Below, piece by piece: positions 1 to 6,985 of a stretch of 35,365 bases of DNA (position 1 is its first letter; each line of letters opens with the position of its first letter). Source of the DNA: an uncultured Pelagibacteraceae bacterium (GTDB lineage: Bacteria; Pseudomonadota; Alphaproteobacteria; Pelagibacterales; Pelagibacteraceae); assembly GCA_902618555.1 (NCBI GenBank), contig CACNAY010000008.1, positions 1 through 35,365 on the forward strand, given 5' to 3'. Below the pieces are notes generated by a model that searched no databases, had not been told where the DNA came from, and was given only the letters and a program-made list of their open reading frames with translations. A program made the position numbers and the translations under genes.

Positions 1-2
1 AA

Positions 3-659
3 AAAAATCGGAGTGTTTCTTTAATAACCGAAATCAAAAAAGCTAGCCCATCTGCTGGTATTCTTGTAAATAATTTTGATCATTTAGAAATCGCGAAAAT
101 GTATGTAAATAATGGTGCTACTTGCCTCTCGGTTTTGACGGAAGAAAAGCATTTTTTAGGAAAATTAGATTATATTCAAGATATAAAAAAACAAATTAAA
201 GTTCCAATTTTAGCTAAAGATTTTTTTATTGATCCTTACCAAATCGCATTATCTAAAAGTTATGGTTGTGATTGTATTTTGATAATAATTGCAGCTCTTA
301 ATGGAGCCCAAGCAGATGAGATTTACTCTGAGGCGTTAAAACATAATCTATCAGTCATAGTAGAAGTACATGATCAAAAAGAAGCTGAAATGGCCTTAAA
401 ATTTGATCAAGCATTAATTGGAATTAATAATAGGAATTTGATAACACTTGAAGTTTCTTTAAATAACACTATTTCAATTTTTGAAGTTATTAAAACACAC
501 AAAGGCCCTATTATTTCTGAAAGCGGAATTAAAACTGCAGATGATGCTAAATATATTTACGAAAAAACCGGAATTAAAAATTTTCTTATTGGAGAATCAC
601 TTTTAAAATCTGACAATCCAGATGAATTAATGGAAAAATTAATTCAAATTACTCAATAA
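3..659 (+). CDS. trpC: Indole-3-glycerol phosphate synthase, 5'-truncated by window edge
   Basis: This enzyme closes the indole ring of tryptophan: it converts carboxyphenylaminodeoxyribulose phosphate to indole-3-glycerol phosphate in the cytoplasm. The frame is open from base 3, upstream of the first ATG at 99, and the N-terminal translation carries the family motif TEIKKASPSAG, so the gene begins outside the window and 99 is not a real start. About 218 residues remain of a usual length near 260. Other visible family motifs are SVLTEEKHFLG, PILAKDFFIDPYQI (with the conserved Lys), VEVHD, IGINNRNL and ISESGIK, which are successive TIM-barrel strands. lexA follows after 70 bases and has its own SOS-regulated promoter, so the two are probably separate transcription units. 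The identity is clear from the motifs. Confidence 0.95.
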   Translation, partial: KNRSVSLITEIKKASPSAGILVNNFDHLEIAKMYVNNGATCLSVLTEEKHFLGKLDYIQDIKKQIKVPILAKDFFIDPYQIALSKSYGCDCILIIIAALNGAQADEIYSEALKHNLSVIVEVHDQKEAEMALKFDQALIGINNRNLITLEVSLNNTISIFEVIKTHKGPIISESGIKTADDAKYIYEKTGIKNFLIGESLLKSDNPDELMEKLIQITQ

Positions 660-692
660 ATTAGCCATTTATTTGAAGTTGTAATTCAAAAA

Positions 693-707
693 GAACTTTT
701 ATAGAAC
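693..707 (+). promoter_or_regulatory. LexA (SOS) box upstream of lexA
   Basis: Direct repeat GAAC-N7-GAAC, with half-sites at 693-696 and 704-707. This is the reverse complement of GTTC-N7-GTTC, the LexA operator known from alphaproteobacteria. It ends 22 bases before the preferred lexA start codon at 730, which fits autorepression of lexA. The repeat is exact. The function is inferred from the known motif and its position. Confidence 0.85.
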
Positions 708-717
708 ATACATGTAC

Positions 718-721
718 GAGG
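718..721 (+). promoter_or_regulatory. Ribosome binding site that decides the lexA start
   Basis: GAGG lies 8 bases before the ATG at 730. The in-frame ATG at 712 lies upstream of this site and almost touches the LexA operator. Spacing and homology both favour translation from 730. Confidence 0.65.
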
Positions 722-729
722 TTTGTTCT

Positions 730-1404
730 ATGCTAACAAAAAAACAAAAAAACTTATTAATATTCATCAATAAGAAGATTAGATCTTCAGGGATTTCTCC
801 TTCTTATGAGGAAATGAAGAATTCACTCAACCTTAAGTCGAAATCAGGAATACATAGATTAATTTCTGCATTAGAAGAAAGAGGTTTTGTTAAGCGATTA
901 GCACATAAAGCTAGAGCATTAGAGGTGGTTAAATTGCCAGAGAACGCTAGCGCAAATGATATATTTAATACTTTCACTCCAAGCGTTATCAAAGGTGGAT
1001 TAGATAAAAATAATAATAAATCTACTGATGTTTCGGTATTAGGAAGTATTGCCGCTGGTACACCAATTGAAGCTATTCAACAAGAAGTTGATAGAGTTGC
1101 TTTACCAGAAGATCTTCAAAATAATGGTGAGCACTATGGTCTTAAAGTAAAAGGTGACTCAATGATTGAAGCAGGTATTGCTGACGGTGATACAGTTATT
1201 ATAAAAAAAGTTTCCAATGTAGATAATGGACAGATTGCAGTAGTTTTAATAGACGATCAAGAAGCTACTTTAAAAAGAGTAAGAAAAAAAGGAAACACTA
1301 TCGCTCTTGAAGCAGCAAATCGAAACTACGGAACTAAAATTTACGCTGCAAATAGAATAAAAATTCAAGGTAAACTTGTTTCTTTATATAGAAACTTTCA
1401 TTAA
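730..1404 (+). CDS. lexA: LexA repressor (SOS regulator, self-cleaving)
   Basis: LexA represses DNA-damage genes and cleaves itself when stimulated by RecA filaments. Numbered from ATG 730 (224 residues), an N-terminal winged helix-turn-helix covers about residues 1-65, with the recognition segment KSKSGIHRLISALEERGF. A linker leads to a peptidase S24 domain with the Ala-Gly cleavage site A109-G110 (SIAAGTP), the nucleophile S144 (GDSMIEAG) and the general base K182 (EATLKRV). The ATG at 712 would add six residues (MYEVCS) foreign to the family, whereas MLTKKQK at 730 matches the usual alphaproteobacterial start and has an SD. An exact GAAC-N7-GAAC operator lies just upstream, so the gene is very likely autoregulated. 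gltX begins 19 bases downstream. Confidence 0.96.
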   Translation: MLTKKQKNLLIFINKKIRSSGISPSYEEMKNSLNLKSKSGIHRLISALEERGFVKRLAHKARALEVVKLPENASANDIFNTFTPSVIKGGLDKNNNKSTDVSVLGSIAAGTPIEAIQQEVDRVALPEDLQNNGEHYGLKVKGDSMIEAGIADGDTVIIKKVSNVDNGQIAVVLIDDQEATLKRVRKKGNTIALEAANRNYGTKIYAANRIKIQGKLVSLYRNFH

Positions 1405-1423
1405 AATAGTCTAATTAATATAA

Positions 1424-2812
1424 ATGTCTTTTAATTGTAGGTTTGCGCCCTCTCCTACTGGGCCTCTTCACATTGGTGGCGTTCGTACAGCTTTGTTCAA
1501 CTGGCTTTTAGCTAAAAAGAACAAGGGTAAATACTTTCTAAGAATAGAGGACACAGACAAAGAAAGATCTAAAGACGAATTCAAAAAACAAATTATTAGA
1601 TCTTTAGCTTGGCTCGGAATTGAACATGATGGGAATGAATATATTCAATCTAAGAATATATCTAAACACGTTGCGGTTGCAGAAGAACTATTAAAAAAAG
1701 GTTTTGCATATAAATGTTATTGCTCTGAAGAGGAAATTAATGAGCAAAAAGAAAAATGCAAAAAACAAGGAATACCATATGTTTATAATAGAAAATGGAG
1801 AGATGCCAAAGATTTAAAAATTCCAGAAGGAGTAAAACCGGTATTAAGATTTAAAAGTAAAATATCAGGAAATACAATTATTAAAGATTTAGTTCAAGGT
1901 GATAGAAATATTTCAAATTCAACTATTGAGGATTTTGTAATATTAAGAAAAGATAATACTCCGACATACCAGCTCTCAGCCACGGTTGATGATCATGAAA
2001 TGAAAATAACTCATGTTATTAGAGGAGATGATCATATGATTAACTCTTTTAAACAGAGACAAATTTACGAAGCCATGGGTTGGGTGGTTCCAAACTTTGC
2101 ACACATACCTCTAATTCACAGTGAGCAAGGAAAGAAATTGTCAAAAAGGGATAATGCTTCCACTCTTGAAGATTATATTAAAATAGGAGTTATATCAGAC
2201 GCTTTAAGGAATTATTTATTAAGATTAGGATGGTCTTACAAAGATAAAGAAATTTTTACTAAGCAAGAAAGTATTGATTTATTTGATTTAAGTGGTGTCG
2301 GTAAATCTCCTTCAAAGTTAGATATGAATAGAATTTATTCAATTAATGAAACATACATAAAATCCATTGATGAAAAAGATCTTTTCAATTTTTTTAAGGA
2401 ATATGTTTCTAAATACAAAAAGCCTATAGATCAATCAAAAGAAAATATGCTTTTAAAATCAATGAGCTTTTTAAAGAATAAAGCAAAAACTTTAGAGGAT
2501 ATTTGGAATAATGCCCAATATATTATTAATGATAAAATTGAAATTGGCACAGATGACAAAAAACTTATTGATGATTTATCTAAGAAAGTAATTAAAGACT
2601 TTACTAGTGAGTATGAAAAACTATCCGCTTTATCTAGAGAAGCTTTAGAGCCTATAATCAAGTCTTTAATTGATAAACATAAGACTAATTTTAAAGGTGT
2701 GGGTCAACCGATAAGAATAGCACTAGTAGGTTCAAGATTTGGGCCAGGTATATATGATGTTATTTTGTCTTTAGATAAATCAGAAGTAATTAAAAGACTA
2801 AAACAAATTTAA
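1424..2812 (+). CDS. gltX: Glutamyl-tRNA synthetase
   Basis: Class I aminoacyl-tRNA synthetase that charges tRNA-Glu (and in many bacteria also tRNA-Gln) with glutamate. The 462-residue length is normal. The N-terminal signature RFAPSPTGPLHIGG (residues 6-19) contains the HIGH-type motif, followed by LRIEDTD (39-45). The KMSKS-type motif is KLSKR (238-242). A Cys cluster (C98, C100, C112) lies where some bacterial GluRS bind zinc. The all-helical anticodon-binding domain follows and ends in GQPIRIALVGSRFGPGIYDV. The ATG lies 19 bases after lexA. The stop overlaps the start of the nuclease-like gene by one base (TAATG), so the two are cotranslated. In many alphaproteobacteria lexA-comEC-gltX are neighbours; comEC is absent here. 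Confidence 0.96.
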   Translation: MSFNCRFAPSPTGPLHIGGVRTALFNWLLAKKNKGKYFLRIEDTDKERSKDEFKKQIIRSLAWLGIEHDGNEYIQSKNISKHVAVAEELLKKGFAYKCYCSEEEINEQKEKCKKQGIPYVYNRKWRDAKDLKIPEGVKPVLRFKSKISGNTIIKDLVQGDRNISNSTIEDFVILRKDNTPTYQLSATVDDHEMKITHVIRGDDHMINSFKQRQIYEAMGWVVPNFAHIPLIHSEQGKKLSKRDNASTLEDYIKIGVISDALRNYLLRLGWSYKDKEIFTKQESIDLFDLSGVGKSPSKLDMNRIYSINETYIKSIDEKDLFNFFKEYVSKYKKPIDQSKENMLLKSMSFLKNKAKTLEDIWNNAQYIINDKIEIGTDDKKLIDDLSKKVIKDFTSEYEKLSALSREALEPIIKSLIDKHKTNFKGVGQPIRIALVGSRFGPGIYDVILSLDKSEVIKRLKQI

Positions 2813-3579
2813 TGAAAGACGCTGTATCTTTCAGAACAAGAAAAACTTCTATTTACGATAAAAAATCTAATACTCCTTTTAAAATTAGTAGGTCTAAATT
2901 TTTCAACTTCATGAGCTGTAAAAGGTGCTTTTATTTAGATCGTGTAAAAGGATTAAAAGAACCCTCAATGCCTGGATGGGCTCTAAACGTTGCAGTCGAT
3001 GAGTTATTAAAGAAAGAATTTGATCAGTATAGAAAAGAACAAAAACCCCATCCAATTATGGTTAAACATAAACTCAACTTTGTTCCTTATAAGCACAAAG
3101 ATTTAGATGTGTGGAGAAATTCTTTAAAAGGTGGCATTTCATATTTGGATGAAAATACAAATCTTATAATTCATGGAGGCATTGATGATATTTGGTTTGA
3201 TTTAACTGAAAAAAAGTTAGTTGTTGTAGATTATAAAGCTCAATCTTCAACTTATCCCGTAACAGTTTCTTCTTATCTCGATGCTGAATGGCATCTTAGT
3301 TATAAATTACAGATGGATATTTATGTTCATATCTTAAGAAAAATGAATTTTAAAGTTTCAGACCGAACTTTTTTTTATGTTTGTAATGGGGAGAAAACAA
3401 ATAATAAATTTGATAATAAGATAGATTTTAAAACTACACTAATCCCATACAGAGTAAATACTGATTGGATAGAAAAAAAAATAATTGAAATGAAAGATGT
3501 TCTAAACTTAGATGAACCGCCTAAAATTGAAAAAACTTGTGAAAAGTGTGCTTATCTTGAAGGTGGAAAGAAATTTTAA
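2812..3579 (+). CDS. PD-(D/E)XK nuclease-superfamily protein with Cys pairs at both ends
   Basis: 255-residue protein of the RecB/Cas4-like PD-(D/E)XK nuclease group. Visible features in order: KISRSKFFNFMSCKRCFYLD (24-43), which resembles the entry motif of AddB/Cas4-type nucleases; GGIDDIWFD (122-130) with the motif-II Asp; VVVDYKAQ (137-144) with the D-x-K catalytic core; YKLQMDIYVHIL (164-175), the usual Q-x-x-x-Y motif; and a C-terminal CEKC (243-246). C36/C39 with C243/C246 would suit a Zn or 4Fe-4S site that ties the ends together, as in Cas4 and AddB; this is an inference. It is translationally coupled to gltX (TAATG) and faces the Glu-Pro repeat gene tail to tail, 1 base apart. No cas genes or helicase lie nearby. 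The biological role is unknown; DNA processing or repair is plausible. Confidence 0.75.
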   Translation: MKDAVSFRTRKTSIYDKKSNTPFKISRSKFFNFMSCKRCFYLDRVKGLKEPSMPGWALNVAVDELLKKEFDQYRKEQKPHPIMVKHKLNFVPYKHKDLDVWRNSLKGGISYLDENTNLIIHGGIDDIWFDLTEKKLVVVDYKAQSSTYPVTVSSYLDAEWHLSYKLQMDIYVHILRKMNFKVSDRTFFYVCNGEKTNNKFDNKIDFKTTLIPYRVNTDWIEKKIIEMKDVLNLDEPPKIEKTCEKCAYLEGGKKF

Positions 3580-3580
3580 T

Positions 3581-4246
3581 TTATTTGTTATTATTTTCAT
3601 CATCATTATTAGATGATTGATCTGTGTTAGATGATTGGTCTGTATTTTCTGATTGAGGTTCTTCTTGAGTAGTTTCTGTTGGTGTTTCCTCTTGAACTGG
3701 CTGTTCAGGTTCTGGCTGCGGTTCAGGTGTTGGTTCCTGTGATTGAGCTCTTGCAATATCTGCTGCACTTTGTGGAGATGGCTCTCTTCTCATAAAGAAA
3801 TATATTCCAGCAGCTATAACTGCGATAGCACCTAGAATGTACAACATGATATTTACAATACTTAATCCCTCTTTTTCTTCTTCAATTGGTGTTTCTTCTG
3901 TAACTGGTTTCACTTCCTCGTCTTCAGGTTTAGCGTCTTGTTCTTGGTTGGCTTCAGCGTTAACTTGTTCTTTTGGCTCTTCAGTTTGTGGAGCTGGCTC
4001 AGGTTCTGGTTCCGGCTCTGGTTCTTTAGCTGGTTCTGGCTCAGGTTCTGGTTCTGGCTCAGGTTCTGGCTCAGGTTCTGGTTCTGGCTCAGGTTCTGGT
4101 TCCGGCTCCTTTTTAGGCTCAGGAGCAGGCGTTGAAACTTCAGTTTTAGGTGCTTGAGCTACGTCTTCTTTATTTTTAATTAAAGGATCTATTGCCCCTG
4201 TTACCACAAGAATTATGCCAGCAGCTATAACTATAATTGGATCCAT
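3581..4246 (-). CDS. Membrane-anchored protein with long Glu-Pro repeat
   Basis: 221 residues, unknown function. A hydrophobic N-terminus ([16 protein letters not shown]) is followed by a charged region with 13 Glu-Pro dipeptides, an Ala-Lys break and five more Glu-Pro. An acidic Glu/Gln-rich stretch comes next, then a second membrane segment ([20 protein letters not shown]) ending in a positive RR, and finally a Pro/Glu/Gln-rich tail with repeated NTDQSSN units. Pro-Glu stretches form extended rods, as in TonB, so the repeat may span part of the periplasm. There is no TonB C-terminal domain. The start codon directly precedes the membrane segment, which favours this frame over the Gly-Ser open frame on the other strand. 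It is flanked by a convergent nuclease-like gene and a 134-base spacer upstream. Confidence 0.65.
   Translation of the reverse strand: MDPIIVIAAGIILVVTGAIDPLIKNKEDVAQAPKTEVSTPAPEPKKEPEPEPEPEPEPEPEPEPEPEPEPEPAKEPEPEPEPEPAPQTEEPKEQVNAEANQEQDAKPEDEEVKPVTEETPIEEEKEGLSIVNIMLYILGAIAVIAAGIYFFMRREPSPQSAADIARAQSQEPTPEPQPEPEQPVQEETPTETTQEEPQSENTDQSSNTDQSSNNDDENNNK
3995..4108. repeat. Short tandem repeat coding for Glu-Pro
   Basis: Imperfect 6-base periodicity (GGTTCT, GGCTCA and GGTTCC units), combining into 12- and 18-base higher units. On the minus strand it encodes 13 + 5 Glu-Pro dipeptides. The base composition is far more G-rich than its surroundings. Slippage would add or drop Glu-Pro units in frame. 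Confidence 0.85.
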
Positions 4247-4380
4247 GAGTCGGATTCTAAACTTTTGGTTTATTAAATCACCTTTATATGTGAACGATTT
4301 GGGTGCTGTGTGAATAAAAAAATACGAAAATATTGAGATTTTAATGATAAAATTTACTCAAAATTTGATAATATTAAATA

Positions 4381-4503
4381 ATGAATTCAATTTTTCTGTT
4401 TTTTTTGACGGCATATATTATTTATTATATTTTTAGACCTGTAACAAAAAAAGAAATAGAGAAATTTGAAAATCCTGATAACTGGTCAAATATGGGACTC
4501 TAA
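4381..4503 (+). CDS. Possible 40-residue single-span membrane peptide
   Basis: Open frame from ATG 4381 to TAA 4501-4503. The peptide begins MNSIFLFFLTAYIIYYIFRP and continues with a polar tail (VTKKEIEKFENPDNWSNMGL). A hydrophobic helix flanked by Arg/Lys is what a small inner-membrane protein would look like (N-out or N-in not decided). It overlaps the 3' end of the convergent deacetylase-like gene by 18 bases. No Shine-Dalgarno is visible, which is not decisive in this genome. Without conservation data it could be a chance frame, but it fills most of an otherwise empty gap. Confidence 0.45.
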   Translation: MNSIFLFFLTAYIIYYIFRPVTKKEIEKFENPDNWSNMGL

Positions 4504-5415
4504 ACCCTTTAGGTGCTCAATTATACTTTCAGATAAAGCTTGTAGATCATAACCACCTTCCAAAAAAGAAATTACTCTTCCTTTTGAATGAATATTAGCA
4601 ATTTGAATTATTTTTTTTGTAATCGTAAAAAAATCACTAGATTCTAAGTTTATATTTGCTAGAGGGTCTCTTTTGTGGGCATCAAAACCAGCAGAAATTA
4701 AAATAACTTCTGGCTTAAACTTTTCTATAGGAGTTAAAACTTTTTTTTCAAAAATTTCATGAAATTCATCGCTTTTTATACCAGCTTTTAAATTGGCATT
4801 ATAAATATTACCTACGCCAGTTTCATTTTCAGCTCCAGTTCCTGGAAATAATGGAAATTCATGAGAGGATCCATAAGCAACAGACTTATCTTTATAAAAT
4901 ATTTCTTGGGTTCCGTTACCATGATGAACATCAAAATCAATAATGGCTACTTTTCCTATATTGTATTTTTTTTGTAAATATCTTGCTGCAACTGCAATAT
5001 TATTAATAAAACAAAAGCCACTAGCTCGAACAGTTTCTGCATGATGTCCTGGAGGTCTGACTGCACAAAAAACGCGCTCATTATTCTTAATTAAATCATC
5101 ACAAGCAGCAATACCTGAACCACAGGATCTTAAAATTGCATTTTCACTATTCGGACATAACATTGTATCTGCGTATGGCTCCTTCTCAACACCAATAATT
5201 CCTTCTTTTGGAATATTAGCAAATATCTGTTCAATATGTTTCTTAGGATGCACTAATGAAACTATTTCTAAATCCACCATAGGAGCCTCTTTAAAATCTA
5301 CTTTTAAATCGGATGATTTAATAGATTTTAGAATGCTATCTAATCTCTCTTTTCTCTCCGGATGACCTTGTCCATTAAATTTTAGTAAACAATCTGGATG
5401 ACTGTATACAATCAT
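4486..5415 (-). CDS. Histone deacetylase-family amidohydrolase (AcuC/acetylpolyamine deacetylase type)
   Basis: 309-residue arginase-deacetylase-fold zinc enzyme that would remove acetyl (or other acyl) groups from amines. Family hallmarks: RPPGHHAE with the active-site His pair (H124/H125); the zinc ligands in DFDVHHGNG (D162, H164) and GFDAH (D245); FCFINNIAVAA (134-144); SHEFPLFPGTG (184-194); and the C-terminal GGYD with the catalytic Tyr (Y289). All key residues are present, so it should be active. Bacterial members act on acetylpolyamines, acetylated acyl-CoA synthetases (AcuC) or other small amides. An acyl-CoA synthetase of the acetylatable ANL family is encoded at 17440-19353, which makes an AcuC-like role thinkable but unproven. 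It is the last gene of a three-gene operon and overlaps the SDR gene by 4 bases. Confidence 0.9.
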   Translation of the reverse strand: MIVYSHPDCLLKFNGQGHPERKERLDSILKSIKSSDLKVDFKEAPMVDLEIVSLVHPKKHIEQIFANIPKEGIIGVEKEPYADTMLCPNSENAILRSCGSGIAACDDLIKNNERVFCAVRPPGHHAETVRASGFCFINNIAVAARYLQKKYNIGKVAIIDFDVHHGNGTQEIFYKDKSVAYGSSHEFPLFPGTGAENETGVGNIYNANLKAGIKSDEFHEIFEKKVLTPIEKFKPEVILISAGFDAHKRDPLANINLESSDFFTITKKIIQIANIHSKGRVISFLEGGYDLQALSESIIEHLKGLESHI

Positions 5416-6158
5416 CTTAAATTTTTAATTTTTCCGCCGTCTATTGAAAGGTTTTTAAAATTTGAATTTTTATCTTTAATCAGCTTAAAAACTAAATTTG
5501 CGACTTCTTCAGGTTTTGTAGGTCTTTTTATTTTCTCAATTTTGCACCTTTGTTTTAAGATTTGTTTAACGCTTCTTTTAAATATTTTTGCGTCTGTTTG
5601 TAGAAGTTTTTGTAGTCTGCTTGTTAAAGTCATACCCGGATGAATTATCGATACAGAAACTTTATCAATTTTACCTTGCATAGCTAAAGCTTTTGAAAAA
5701 TTATTTAACGCTGAATTAACAGCGCCGCCTATCATAAATGTATTTGAAGGATTTCTAGCGGCCCCTCCTCCAATATTAATAACTTTTCCTTTGCTTCTTT
5801 TGAGGGCAGCCCAAAAAGCTCTGGTTAATCTTACTGCAGCTTTAAATTTTAAATTAAATCCATCTTCCCAGATATTGTCATTCAAATTTAAAAATTTTCC
5901 TCCCTTTGTTGCCCCTGCTACATTTATGAGGTAATCCAACTTTTTAATTTTTTTAGCAACTGAATTGCATGCAGATAATGATCTCAAGTCTTTGGAAATG
6001 ATTAAAGAATTTTTAGGAAATTTTAAATTCTTTTGAAAACTTTTTAATTTATTTTTTGATCTTGAAACTAAAATAACTTTAATTTTTTTATCATTAAGCT
6101 TATCAGCTATTGCTGCTCCGATGCCTTGGCTAGCCCCTGTGATTAATGCTGTTTTCAT
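5412..6158 (-). CDS. Short-chain dehydrogenase/reductase-fold protein lacking the Ser-Tyr-Lys triad
   Basis: 248-residue Rossmann-fold protein. The nucleotide-binding motif is intact (TGASQGIGAAIA, residues 7-18), and so are NVAGAT (79-84) and the structural Asn in FNLKF (101-105). In the region that normally carries Y-x-x-x-K the sequence reads GGAVNSALNNFSKALA (144-159): by alignment Tyr becomes G144 and Lys becomes N148. The usual catalytic Ser region reads NIGGGAA. The fold therefore probably still binds NAD(P) or another ligand, but classical SDR catalysis looks impossible. The C-terminal part (IIHPGMTLTSRL) keeps the family PG motif. It overlaps the hydratase-like gene upstream and the deacetylase-like gene downstream by 4 bases each, so the three are cotranslated. 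Confidence 0.85.
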   Translation of the reverse strand: MKTALITGASQGIGAAIADKLNDKKIKVILVSRSKNKLKSFQKNLKFPKNSLIISKDLRSLSACNSVAKKIKKLDYLINVAGATKGGKFLNLNDNIWEDGFNLKFKAAVRLTRAFWAALKRSKGKVINIGGGAARNPSNTFMIGGAVNSALNNFSKALAMQGKIDKVSVSIIHPGMTLTSRLQKLLQTDAKIFKRSVKQILKQRCKIEKIKRPTKPEEVANLVFKLIKDKNSNFKNLSIDGGKIKNLR

Positions 6159-6934
6159 AAGATCTTAATATTAATATCTCTTAAATTTTCGTAAGTCACA
6201 ATAATTTTATCTTTCATGTTAATTTTGTACGGTTGAGTCAAAGAACCACAAAGTAGATAATCTCCCTTTTTAAAGCTTATATTTTTATCTTTAAACTCAT
6301 CAACAAAAGCTTTTAATGAGTCTCTAGGATCTATTCTCTTTGTTCCAGTGAAATAGGGTTCAGTAACTTTGTCGTTGATTTTTAATTTTATCTTAATTTT
6401 ATTAATGTCTGTAGTTTGCCAATTCCTTATCTCCTCTCCGATAATAATCTTACCTCCATTTCCATGGTCAGAAATTCCAAGATACATTTGAACTAGTTTA
6501 TCAAATTTATTTTTTGAACTTTGTAAATATCTAGAAGATGTAATATCAATAGCTGTATATAATTTAAAATTATTTATCTTATTAAGTAATTCACCATCAA
6601 TTTTAACATCTTGATCAATTTCAAATGCATATTCACATTCCAAGTTGGAGTGAGGGATTTCTGAATATTTTATTGAGCAATTAGAAGGTAAAATAGTTTC
6701 TTTAAAAATTTTTCCTGGAACAGGCCCATCAAAGCCTTCCTCTTTTTGAACTTCTTTTGCAACTGCCCCTATTTTCCAACCTACTGTTTTTTTATCCAAT
6801 TCTTCATAAAATAAATTTAAAGCTTTGTATGCTTCATCTCGATTTTTTGGAATTTCATTTTCGCTGAACCCATTTAGATCAACTAAAGTTTTCCTCATCC
6901 ATGCATTAGCTAGTTCTGTGCCCAACTTGTTCAT
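6155..6934 (-). CDS. 2-keto-4-pentenoate hydratase/decarboxylase-family protein (MhpD-like)
   Basis: 259 residues, the usual length of the 2-hydroxypenta-2,4-dienoate hydratase / 4-oxalocrotonate decarboxylase family (fumarylacetoacetase-type fold). These act late in meta-cleavage pathways, adding water to or decarboxylating 2-keto-enoic acids. Matching segments are VGWKIGA (typical GxKIG(L/A)T), FDGPVPGKIF, LECEYAFEID with the metal-binding Glu pair, TAIDITSSRYL, and the C-terminal GDYLLCGSLTQPYKI. It is the first gene of a minus-strand operon with the SDR and deacetylase-like genes, and is divergent from the C11orf54-like gene across 51 bases. The substrate cannot be read from sequence. Confidence 0.85.
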   Translation of the reverse strand: MNKLGTELANAWMRKTLVDLNGFSENEIPKNRDEAYKALNLFYEELDKKTVGWKIGAVAKEVQKEEGFDGPVPGKIFKETILPSNCSIKYSEIPHSNLECEYAFEIDQDVKIDGELLNKINNFKLYTAIDITSSRYLQSSKNKFDKLVQMYLGISDHGNGGKIIIGEEIRNWQTTDINKIKIKLKINDKVTEPYFTGTKRIDPRDSLKAFVDEFKDKNISFKKGDYLLCGSLTQPYKINMKDKIIVTYENLRDINIKIL

Positions 6935-6985
6935 AACAAAAATTATATTTAATTGATAAACTTCTTTAAATGATATTAATAGATT
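6935..6985. promoter_or_regulatory. Divergent promoter region
   Basis: 51-base A+T-rich gap between the minus-strand hydratase-like gene and the plus-strand C11orf54-like gene. Both operons must start here or inside the neighbouring gene. I cannot assign confident -35/-10 boxes or an operator, and no regulator gene lies nearby. Confidence 0.4.

Noticed and set aside
655-675. Small A+T hairpin after trpC (AATAAAT / ATTTATT)
   Set aside because: Only seven A-T pairs and no clean T-run; expected by chance in such A+T-rich DNA.
2812-3579. Nuclease-like gene as Cas4 with a CRISPR system
   Set aside because: No cas1/cas2 or repeat-spacer array is present in the window; only the fold is shared.
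3837-4157. Gly-Ser-repeat open frame on the plus strand (and a Trp/Phe/Leu-rich one at 3938-4135)
   Set aside because: Both are mirror images of the Glu-Pro repeat on the minus strand, whose frame has a start codon at a membrane segment and a balanced composition.
3581-4246. Glu-Pro protein as TonB
   Set aside because: It lacks the TonB C-terminal domain and has a second membrane segment instead.
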